Assembly (NCBI GenBank): GCA_003529705.1
Contig: DPVA01000062.1
Span: 1-6,063, forward strand
Direction: 5' to 3'
Origin: Gammaproteobacteria bacterium
Lineage (GTDB): Bacteria; Pseudomonadota; Gammaproteobacteria; Arenicellales; UBA868
DNA: 6,063 nucleotides
Below, piece by piece: positions 1 through 5,625 of the stretch; within the stretch, counting starts at the first letter, position 1; each line of letters starts with the position of its first letter. Below the pieces are notes generated by a model. That model was not told the DNA's origin. It ran no database searches and saw nothing but the letters and a program-made list of their open reading frames with translations. The translations under genes were made by a program, and so were the position numbers.

Positions 1-1
1 C

Positions 2-292
2 GATCTGGAGTTTGCGATCGGTGAGATGTGCACGGTCGTCAAGGAAACCTACGATGAATTCATCGCAGGTCAGGTTCTAAAGTACGCGGGTTTTGTGAGT
101 GAAGAGGGATCAGTCGGGAATTTTGGATCTGAGGGAAATCACTTTGCATTGATTACCTACTGGAAGTCATTCGAGGCGCACGAAGAATCACACCGTGCAG
201 CATTGTTTTTGGAGGCGTTCGGGGGCGTGATGGAATTCTGCTCCGAGACGAAGGAGTTGGGTTACGAGATCATGTGGCAGGGGGAGAAGTAA
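2..292 (+). CDS. ABM-like dimeric alpha/beta-barrel small protein, 5' partial
   Basis: The reading frame is open from the left edge to a TAA stop, giving at least 96 residues, so the true start probably lies upstream of the window. An in-frame ATG at 26 exists, but a Shine-Dalgarno-like GGTGAG directly abuts it with no usable spacing, so I do not prefer it. The central part (ALITYWKSFEAHEESH, then a Phe-rich helix) resembles the antibiotic biosynthesis monooxygenase (ABM) and related ferredoxin-like folds, in which a Trp-x-Ser strand end is followed by a helix containing His. Such proteins are usually about 100 residues, dimeric and cytosolic. Members range from quinone or polyketide monooxygenases to heme-degrading enzymes and proteins of unknown role, so no substrate can be named. 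The fold assignment is inferred from this local pattern only. A weak terminator-like hairpin follows about 25 bases after the stop, which suggests that the transcript ends before the hydantoinase gene. Confidence 0.6.
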   Translation, partial: DLEFAIGEMCTVVKETYDEFIAGQVLKYAGFVSEEGSVGNFGSEGNHFALITYWKSFEAHEESHRAALFLEAFGGVMEFCSETKELGYEIMWQGEK

Positions 293-316
293 GGATGCAC
301 ACCCTGGGTCTATCGA

Positions 317-343
317 GAAACTTGCGCAGGATTTCGGATTTTT
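317..343 (+). terminator. weak candidate rho-independent terminator
   Basis: GAAACTT (317-323) can pair with AGGATTTC (328-335) around a GCGC loop, giving seven pairs with one bulged A and one G-T wobble. A run of five T (339-343) begins three bases after the stem. It sits 25 bases beyond the stop of the first gene, where a terminator would be expected. The stem is short and AT-rich, so it would be a poor terminator. Confidence 0.28.
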
Positions 344-425
344 AAGGTGGGTTGACTGGCCGGTAGATCTCGGTTTGTGGTGATGAAATAAAGTTCGTAT
401 TGGGTTGCAGGCATTCGGACGACGC

Positions 426-455
426 TTGATTTTGATCTCGCGGAGTCCTTATTAT
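426..455 (+). promoter_or_regulatory. candidate sigma70-type promoter for the hydantoinase gene
   Basis: TTGATT (426-431) matches four of six -35 consensus positions and TATTAT (450-455) matches five of six -10 positions, with an 18-base spacer. Transcription would begin near 462, leaving a leader of about 35 bases before the ATG at 497. The rest of the 293-496 gap shows no ORF or RNA gene that I recognise. This was picked out by eye, so chance matches are possible. Confidence 0.35.
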
Positions 456-496
456 CGATGCTCTGTAAACGCTACCCTAACTGCAGGTGACAGACT

Positions 497-1894
497 ATGA
501 GCGTACTGATCAAAAATGGCCGGATCGTGACCGCGGTGGATGATTACCACGCGGATATCTATATCGAAAATGAAAAAATATCTGTCATCGGGAAGGACCT
601 GCAGATAGAAGCGGCCAAGGTGATCGATGCGAGCGATCGGTTGGTCATCCCCGGCGGCATTGATCCGCATACCCATTTTGATATGCCTTTTGGAGGGACG
701 AGAAGCGCAGATGATTTCGAATCGGGTCCGCGGGCTGCCGCATTCGGAGGCACGACCTGTGTGATTGACTTTGCGATTCAGAGTAAAGGTAACTCGACGC
801 TTGAGGGACTCGATATCTGGCACCAGAAAGCTGACGGCAACGCGCTGATTGACTATGCCTTCCACATGATCATTACCGATATGCCGGATTCACGACTCCC
901 CGAGATGCAGAAACTGGCTGACGAGGGTGTTACCTCGTACAAACTGTTTATGGCATATCCAGGCGTACTCTACGTGGATGACGGTACGCTTTACCGGGCG
1001 TTTCGCCAGGCTGGGGAGAACGGGACCCGGATTTGCATGCATGCTGAAAATGGCATCGTGATTGATGAGATCATCAAGGAGGCATTGGCGGATGGACATA
1101 CCGAACCAAAGTACCATGGGCTGACGCGACCCACCCGGATGGAAGCCGAAGGGGTATATCGCTCTATTGCAATCGCGGAGGTCGCCAAGGTGCCGCTCTA
1201 TATAGTGCACCTCTCCTGTTCAGATGCGCTGGAAGAGGTTAAGCGTGCCCGCCAGCGGGGGGTAGATGTTATCGCAGAAACCTGCCCGCAGTATCTGTTT
1301 CTGGACAAGAGCTACTACGAGAAAGAAGGTTTCGAAGGGGCTAAATGGGTTATGACACCGGCGCTTCGAGAGAAATGGAATCAAGACGAACTGTGGCAGG
1401 GACTGAAATTCCGTGACCTTGAGACGATAGCAACGGACCATTGTCCGTTCTGTTTCAAGGAACAAAAAGAGTTGGGGCTTGATACCTTCACCAAGATTCC
1501 GAATGGTGCGCCTGGTGTTGAGAACCGAATGAGCCTGATCTACAACGGCGGTGTGGTGAAGGGGCGGATGGATCTAAACCGCTTTGTTGAGGTCACCTCA
1601 ACGGCAGCGGCCAAGGCCTTTGGACTCTTTCCCAAAAAGGGTACGATCGCCGTGGGCACGGACGCGGACATCGTGATCTTCGATCCGGAGCGCACCGAAA
1701 CCATCAGCGTCAAAAATCCCTGCACACATCATATGCGTGTGGATTACTCCGCTTATGAGGGCTTCGAGGTCAAGGGCTTCACCGAAACGGTGTTGAGTCG
1801 AGGCCGCGTTATTATTGAAAAAAACGAACAGAAGATTGAGCGAGGCGGCCAGTTTGTTAAACGGGCTTTGACTGGCGCACATCTTTCCGGCTGA
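497..1894 (+). CDS. hydA: dihydropyrimidinase / D-hydantoinase
   Basis: This 465-residue cytosolic amidohydrolase should open cyclic ureides. In reductive pyrimidine catabolism it converts dihydrouracil or dihydrothymine to the N-carbamoyl-beta-amino acid; close relatives act on 5-substituted hydantoins. All binuclear metal ligands of the family are visible: His58 and His60 in DPHTHFDMP, Lys149 in TSYKLFMAYPG (the lysine expected to be carboxylated), His182 in CMHAENG, His238 in IVHLSC, and Asp314 in ATDHCPF. Tyr154, the usual substrate-contact tyrosine, is also present. The length is typical and the frame is intact. The start is supported by AGGTGA (485-490), six bases before the ATG. A GST gene follows 74 bases downstream on the same strand. 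The partner genes of the pyrimidine pathway (dihydropyrimidine dehydrogenase, beta-ureidopropionase) or a carbamoylase are not in the window, so the choice between dihydropyrimidinase and hydantoinase stays open. Confidence 0.93.
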   Translation: MSVLIKNGRIVTAVDDYHADIYIENEKISVIGKDLQIEAAKVIDASDRLVIPGGIDPHTHFDMPFGGTRSADDFESGPRAAAFGGTTCVIDFAIQSKGNSTLEGLDIWHQKADGNALIDYAFHMIITDMPDSRLPEMQKLADEGVTSYKLFMAYPGVLYVDDGTLYRAFRQAGENGTRICMHAENGIVIDEIIKEALADGHTEPKYHGLTRPTRMEAEGVYRSIAIAEVAKVPLYIVHLSCSDALEEVKRARQRGVDVIAETCPQYLFLDKSYYEKEGFEGAKWVMTPALREKWNQDELWQGLKFRDLETIATDHCPFCFKEQKELGLDTFTKIPNGAPGVENRMSLIYNGGVVKGRMDLNRFVEVTSTAAAKAFGLFPKKGTIAVGTDADIVIFDPERTETISVKNPCTHHMRVDYSAYEGFEVKGFTETVLSRGRVIIEKNEQKIERGGQFVKRALTGAHLSG

Positions 1895-1918
1895 TATCGA
1901 TTCTTACCTAAACTGACT

Positions 1919-1948
1919 GACGGGTGTCGCGGACAACGACCGCCCGTC
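1919..1948 (+). other. intergenic hairpin between hydA and the GST gene
   Basis: GACGGG (1919-1924) pairs with CCCGTC (1943-1948), and inside it GTCG (1926-1929) pairs with CGAC (1937-1940) around a 7-base loop. An unpaired T on one side and CG on the other interrupt the stem. No T-run follows, so it is not a normal intrinsic terminator. It ends just eight bases before the GGAG ribosome-binding site (1957-1960) of the GST gene. It could be an mRNA processing or stability element, or it could attenuate translation. Confidence 0.4.
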
Positions 1949-1968
1949 GGGTAGTTGGAGATTGACTT

Positions 1969-2616
1969 ATGTACAAACTATATGGAAGTTTGGGCGCAGC
2001 AAGCCTGGCACCGCACTGCGTCCTAGAAGCCTCTGGCGAACCGTATGAATTCATCCCGGTCGACATTTCCGATGAAGTTGAGCGTGACCCGGAATATCTT
2101 AAATTGAATCCTCACGGACGGGTTCCAACGTTGGTGATGGGTGGTGAGATTATGATGGAGTCTGCCGCAATCTCTATTTACCTGGCGGACAAGCATCCGG
2201 AGGCCAACATGGCGCCTACTTTTGATGCCTCCCAGCGCTGGGAGTATCTGCAGTGGATGACTTATCTGACGAATACTCTGCAGGAGACGATGCTGTTGAA
2301 GCGGTATAGTTCAGGGTATACCACAGACTCTGATTCTTCCGCGGTGTCTGACTCAGCGGCCGAAAGGCTCAATCATATTCTTCACGTAGTCGGAACCGGT
2401 TTGGAAAAAAACGGCGGACCTTTTTTTCTCGGTGATAGTTTGAGCATTGCCGATATTTATCTCAACATGGTGCTTGGCTGGGATCCGGACATCGGCGCCG
2501 GCGCAAGTGAGACGACGGACTGGCCGAACATCACGAAGAATTACGACGCTTTGTTTAGCCGGGACGATGTGGCCAAGATCCTGCTGGAAAACGGCTTTCC
2601 AGGGCCCACATCCTGA
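1969..2616 (+). CDS. glutathione S-transferase family protein
   Basis: This 215-residue cytosolic protein has the two-domain GST layout. The N-terminal thioredoxin-like domain (about 1-78) starts MYKLYGSLGAASLAPH, carries LNPHGRVPTLV with the cis-proline at 53, and has Glu64-Ser65 (MMESAAI), the usual contact for the glutathione gamma-glutamyl group. The all-helical C-terminal domain contains FFLGDSLSIADIYL (about 151-164), which matches the conserved Ser-x-x-Asp N-capping box of GSTs. The start resembles Beta-class enzymes, but the residue aligned with the Beta-class catalytic Cys10 is Ala11, followed by Ser12, so the chemistry may differ or use serine. GGAG at 1957-1960, eight bases before the ATG, supports the start. 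The gene may be cotranscribed with hydA, with an intervening hairpin. It converges on the minus-strand operon with only 18 bases between stops. The substrate cannot be told from sequence. Confidence 0.88.
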   Translation: MYKLYGSLGAASLAPHCVLEASGEPYEFIPVDISDEVERDPEYLKLNPHGRVPTLVMGGEIMMESAAISIYLADKHPEANMAPTFDASQRWEYLQWMTYLTNTLQETMLLKRYSSGYTTDSDSSAVSDSAAERLNHILHVVGTGLEKNGGPFFLGDSLSIADIYLNMVLGWDPDIGAGASETTDWPNITKNYDALFSRDDVAKILLENGFPGPTS

Positions 2617-2634
2617 CCAAGGTCGTGTGCGGAA

Positions 2635-2955
2635 TCAGTTGAGCCACTGACCCTCGGGGATGGAGTCGACTTCCTTTCCCGCCATCCAGCGCCCGTGAAA
2701 CTGGAATCCTTCCTCTTCCATCTTGGCGAAAAAATTCTTCGGATCCTCTCCTTCGATGTGGGCACGGTGCGCATCTGCGTCAGTGAAGATCTGCGTGTAA
2801 AGAAAAACGTTGGGATTGTCTGTAGCCCTGCACACAAAAAACTGCTTCATGCCGGGCTGGTTCTCAAGGCAGGAGTAGCGGTATTCGTTAATCAGTTGTT
2901 CTATTCGGTCAAGGTCACCTTCCACCACCGCTGTTACGTGAACGATATAGGTCAT
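2635..2955 (-). CDS. ABM-domain (antibiotic biosynthesis monooxygenase-like) protein
   Basis: This is a 106-residue protein starting MTYIVHVTAVVEGDLD. An initial beta strand is followed by a helix, a GMKQFFVCRATDNPN segment, the strand FLYTQIFTDADAHRAHIEG, and a Phe-rich helix (KNFFAKMEEEG). This is the classic ABM order, in which a strand ending in an acidic or aromatic patch leads into a helix with a conserved His. These proteins form dimeric alpha/beta barrels. Some are cofactor-free monooxygenases and others have no known activity, so the role here is unknown. The chosen ATG overlaps the cysK stop as ATGA (2952-2955), which suggests translational coupling. A TTG four codons upstream (2965-2967) is possible but less likely. 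It is the last gene of the minus-strand operon and faces the GST gene. No strong Shine-Dalgarno site is visible, which fits reliance on coupling. Confidence 0.8.
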   Translation of the reverse strand: MTYIVHVTAVVEGDLDRIEQLINEYRYSCLENQPGMKQFFVCRATDNPNVFLYTQIFTDADAHRAHIEGEDPKNFFAKMEEEGFQFHGRWMAGKEVDSIPEGQWLN

Positions 2956-3869
2956 GCTGATGCCCAAAGTTCAGTGCTGAGGTAGCGCTCACCCGTGTCT
3001 GCAAGGATGGCGAGCAGTTGGCGCCCGCTCGCCTCCTCGCGTTTAGCGTATTCAAGCATTCCGACGACTGCCGCACCGCAGGAGATGCCGCAAAAGATGC
3101 CCTCGCGCTGCGCGAGTTGTCGTGCAACGTCTATGGCGTGGTCTGCGTTTACCGCGATTACGTCGTCGTAGGCTCCTTGGTCCAGTGTGTCCGGGATGAA
3201 CCCAGGTGCGGTACCCATAATGCGGTGTTTGCAAGCGATGCCTTTTGACAGGATCGGGGAGTTGTCCGGCTCTGTGGCGACAATCTTGATTTCGGGTATG
3301 GACTCGCGCAGGGCGGATGACAAACCGCTAATGGTACCGCCAGTACCCGTGGTGCAGATAACCGCACCCAGGTCAGTACCAAAGTCTTCAATGATTTCTC
3401 TTGCGGTCTGGTGATGGGATTGCGGGTTAGCTGGGTTATAGTGCTGGCCGACAAAAAAATAGCCTCTCTCACTTTCGAGGCGCCGGGCTTCCTCGATTGC
3501 CCCAACGGTGCCTTTTTCGGCGGGCGTCAATATGAGTTCTGCGCCGAAGGCTTTGAGAATCGCCTTGCGTTCCTCGCTCATGTCTGCCGACATCACAAAT
3601 ATGGCGGGATAGCCCTTCACAGCAGCGACCATTGCAAGCCCGATTCCGGTGTTGCCCGAGGTTGGTTCGATAAGCGTGTCGCCCGGCTTCAGAGCGCCGC
3701 GGGCCTCAGCGTCCTCAATCATGTTCAGTGCGGGCCGGTCCTTGACCGAACCGCCGGGATTGAAGCTCTCCAGCTTAACCCAAAGAGAATTAGCCTGGCC
3801 GGAGTCGAAGCGGTGCAGCTGGATCGTCGGAGTATGGCCAATAGTCTGCAGGATGTTGTCGTACTTCAT
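2952..3869 (-). CDS. cysK: cysteine synthase (O-acetylserine sulfhydrylase), CysK type
   Basis: This 305-residue fold-type II PLP enzyme should make L-cysteine from O-acetylserine and sulfide in the cytosol. Visible motifs are the Schiff-base Lys43 in NPGGSVKDRP, the substrate loop PTSGNTG (69-75), the PLP phosphate loop GTGGT (175-179), the AGFIP-like segment APGFIP, Ser263 in CGISCGAA that should bind the pyridine nitrogen, and ADTGERYLST near the C-terminus. GGSVKDRPALNMI and the GFIP segment favour CysK over CysM. The family pattern Gln-Phe-x-Asn-Pro-Ala-Asn-Pro appears as GQHYNPANP (141-149), so the active-site Phe is replaced by His143; this may shift substrate preference. Relatives make other beta-substituted alanines, so cysteine synthesis is likely but not certain. 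An in-frame TAA twelve bases upstream limits the start to this ATG, although no clear ribosome-binding site precedes it. The PPTase gene ends 28 bases upstream and the ABM gene overlaps the stop. Confidence 0.88.
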   Translation of the reverse strand: MKYDNILQTIGHTPTIQLHRFDSGQANSLWVKLESFNPGGSVKDRPALNMIEDAEARGALKPGDTLIEPTSGNTGIGLAMVAAVKGYPAIFVMSADMSEERKAILKAFGAELILTPAEKGTVGAIEEARRLESERGYFFVGQHYNPANPQSHHQTAREIIEDFGTDLGAVICTTGTGGTISGLSSALRESIPEIKIVATEPDNSPILSKGIACKHRIMGTAPGFIPDTLDQGAYDDVIAVNADHAIDVARQLAQREGIFCGISCGAAVVGMLEYAKREEASGRQLLAILADTGERYLSTELWASA

Positions 3870-3897
3870 GAATCTATTTTAACGGCTTCGGTGAACA

Positions 3898-4629
3898 TTA
3901 AACCTGATGGAAAAAGGGAAATGACCTCAGGCTGGAAATGTGTATATGGTTGAGGGTAACAGGTGCGGGTGAAGCAATCGCCAGAGAAGACCGATACTGC
4001 CGTGGCGCGGGCAGGTCATGCAATGAAATTCGGTTTACATCTTCCGGACGCCATTCGGCAGAGCAGAGTATCGCCGGTGTATCTGGATCGACCGTCACCG
4101 AAAACTGGTTTAATGGGAGGGAGAGGCCGAGGCCGTGCAGTTTCAGATACGCCTCTTTTCTCGTCCAGCAGGCAAAGAATCCTTCTAACTGACGTGACGT
4201 TGGTAGGGCAGCAAGTTGTGCGATCTCGATTGTGGAGAAAAATCTCTGGGCAAGATCTATCCAGGAGTGGCGCGTGGGAGCCCGAACATATTCAACGTCT
4301 ACCCCCAGTGCAGCTTCATGGCAGACGGCTATACAAGCCCGATCACGTGAATGGGAAAGATTAAAGAATAAAGGACTGCCCTCAAGATCAGGTTTGCCTT
4401 TTTCTCCATAGTGAAATACAACCTCGGTTGGGGTTACCCTCAGTCGAGTCGCCAGTACCGCGCGGAGTAGTCCCCGGCAGACAATAAAGCGGCAGCGGTC
4501 GCGCTCCAAGACAAAGCGGGCAGCACGCTCCTTTTCGGGGTTAGATAGACAGACGGATAATGGTACACCCACACCCTTTAGGTGTTCAAAGGAAAGGTGC
4601 CAGACATCGACCACGATCGGATCACCCAC
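3898..4629 (-). CDS. Sfp-type 4'-phosphopantetheinyl transferase
   Basis: This 243-residue cytosolic enzyme should move the phosphopantetheine arm from coenzyme A to a serine of an acyl, aryl or peptidyl carrier protein, using Mg2+. The Sfp-family motifs occur in order: GEKGKPDL (75-82), FNLSHS (89-94), GVDVE (109-113, with Asp111 and Glu113 as likely metal ligands), and FACWTRKEAYLKLHGLGLSL (152-171), which contains the catalytic W-x-x-K-E-A-x-x-K signature (Lys158, Glu159, Lys163). The length suits the Sfp two-lobe type rather than the short AcpS type. The start is GTG at 4627-4629. Its G is the last base of the exporter TAG stop, so translation is probably coupled. A weak GGTAAG lies five bases before it. 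No carrier protein, NRPS or PKS gene is in the window. Its target may be fatty-acid ACP, a siderophore or peptide synthetase elsewhere, or an amino-acid reductase. Confidence 0.9.
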   Translation of the reverse strand: MGDPIVVDVWHLSFEHLKGVGVPLSVCLSNPEKERAARFVLERDRCRFIVCRGLLRAVLATRLRVTPTEVVFHYGEKGKPDLEGSPLFFNLSHSRDRACIAVCHEAALGVDVEYVRAPTRHSWIDLAQRFFSTIEIAQLAALPTSRQLEGFFACWTRKEAYLKLHGLGLSLPLNQFSVTVDPDTPAILCSAEWRPEDVNRISLHDLPAPRQYRSSLAIASPAPVTLNHIHISSLRSFPFFHQV

Positions 4630-5501
4630 TATGTCTTACCAGCCGTTGGTGCGGTAGGTTTGGCAAACACGATCATCGCCACCCCGGCAAGGACGACGCC
4701 GCCGCCGAGCAATACTCCGATACTGGGGCGCTCATCAAGCAATAGGACTGAGAAGGCAATGGTGAAAACCGGCAACAGCAAGAGCACTGGCATCACGTGA
4801 GACACCGGATTGCGACGCAAGACGGTAAACCATACGCCATAGCCCGCCACTGTCATAACAAGGCCGAGGTAAGCGACACTGCCCCAGCCAATCCAAGTGG
4901 CATGGAGTAGAGCCTCCCACTGGCCGTCCTCGAACAGAAATGATCCCACCAGCATTTGTGGTGCCGCGAGAACACCGATCCAAGCGATTCCAGTTAGTCC
5001 ATCGAGCTTATGACTGATTCGCTTATACATGATCTGCCCGACCGCCCAGATCATCGCGCCGCTGCCTGTCAGGAAAATCGCGAAAAGTTGGCCCTCGGTG
5101 TCGGGCAGTTCAGAGATAAGCACGATGCCGAGAAACGAAACCGCCATGCCACAAATTCGGATCAGCCCCGGGCGTTCCCGGAAGATAAGTATCGCCAGAA
5201 GTACGCCACAGGGTACTTCCAGGTGAACTACGATAATGGCGAGAGATGCATCGATCATGGAAAGGCCAGTAAAGGTCAGGCCGTACTGGATGGTTGAGCC
5301 TACCAGGGCGATCCAGAAAAGATCCTTCATGCAATTTCGAGGTATCGGGACGAACCAGATGAGTACAAAAGCCGCGATAAAGAACCGGATACTCATCAAA
5401 AGCAATGGAGGAAATTCAGCAAGGCCGGCTTTTGCGACGGTAAACCCAAGCGCCCAGCTCAGGGGAACGAAAAGGGCGAGGAGCAGTTCCCGACCGTTCA
5501 T
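4629..5501 (-). CDS. EamA/DMT-family transporter, possible cysteine/O-acetylserine exporter
   Basis: This 290-residue inner-membrane protein has two EamA repeats (about 5-131 and 138-281) and about ten hydrophobic helices. The N-terminal repeat opens with LFVPLSWALGFTVAKAGL followed by FPPLLLMSIRF, and the second contains VAGYGVWFTVLRR and LLLLPVFTIAFSVLLLDERP. These resemble the matching parts of E. coli EamA (VGYGIW, LLVPV, LLLDER), which exports cysteine and O-acetylserine. The family is broad and many members have unknown substrates, so the substrate is inferred mainly from the CysK gene two genes downstream. An in-frame TAG nine bases upstream leaves this ATG as the start, but there is no recognisable Shine-Dalgarno site. 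It is the first gene of the minus-strand operon, and its stop shares one base with the PPTase start. A 12-base inverted repeat lies 27 bases upstream and may be an operator. Confidence 0.87.
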   Translation of the reverse strand: MNGRELLLALFVPLSWALGFTVAKAGLAEFPPLLLMSIRFFIAAFVLIWFVPIPRNCMKDLFWIALVGSTIQYGLTFTGLSMIDASLAIIVVHLEVPCGVLLAILIFRERPGLIRICGMAVSFLGIVLISELPDTEGQLFAIFLTGSGAMIWAVGQIMYKRISHKLDGLTGIAWIGVLAAPQMLVGSFLFEDGQWEALLHATWIGWGSVAYLGLVMTVAGYGVWFTVLRRNPVSHVMPVLLLLPVFTIAFSVLLLDERPSIGVLLGGGVVLAGVAMIVFAKPTAPTAGKT

Positions 5502-5527
5502 GACGTGCTAATGACAGAGATCATCAC

Positions 5528-5539
5528 GGTAATGTTACC
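5528..5539. promoter_or_regulatory. 12-base inverted repeat, candidate operator
   Basis: GGTAA and TTACC flank a two-base centre, forming a dyad in the 124-base divergent region between the exporter gene and the right-edge gene. It ends 27 bases from the exporter ATG, within reach of a minus-strand promoter. On the minus strand it contains TAACAT, a possible -10 box, but I found no convincing -35 to pair with it. A repressor site is a reasonable guess; chance occurrence is also possible. Confidence 0.3.
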
Positions 5540-5562
5540 TTCAGAAAGAAACCTGCTGACAG

Positions 5563-5591
5563 TTGGCAAGGCATCGGGGATCAGGTAGTCT
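5563..5591 (+). promoter_or_regulatory. weak candidate promoter for the right-edge gene
   Basis: TTGGCA (5563-5568) matches five of six -35 positions. TAGTCT (5586-5591), 17 bases further on, matches only three of six -10 positions. It lies about 35 bases before the GTG start of the secreted-protein gene. The position is sensible, but the -10 is poor. Confidence 0.22.
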
Positions 5592-5625
5592 GCGCTCGCA
5601 CCTATTTGCCCCAAGGAAAAGACCA

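Noticed and set aside
26..292. ATG at 26 as the start of the first gene
   Set aside because: The same frame is open to the window edge, the putative ribosome-binding site touches the ATG, and the ABM-like fold would lose its first strand. A start upstream of the window is more likely.
352..380. TTGACT at 352-357 as a -35 box
   Set aside because: The sequence 16-18 bases further on (around TTGTGG) is a poor -10 box. The TTGATT/TATTAT pair at 426-455 is better placed.
452..865. 137-codon minus-strand frame over the hydA start
   Set aside because: It is antisense to the metal-binding region of hydA and resembles no protein that I know.
2956..2967. TTG at 2965-2967 as the start of the ABM-domain gene
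   Set aside because: The ATG at 2953-2955 overlaps the cysK stop as ATGA and fits the family N-terminus (MTYIVHV), so the TTG extension is less likely.
3411..3953. 180-codon open frame on the plus strand opposite cysK
   Set aside because: It is wholly or mostly antisense to a well-supported cysK and the PPTase end, shows no family motif, and has no clear ribosome-binding site. It is a shadow frame.
3963..4364. 133-codon plus-strand frame opposite the PPTase gene
   Set aside because: The minus strand carries all PPTase motifs here. The plus-strand product is Arg/Ser-rich low-information sequence with no recognisable domain.
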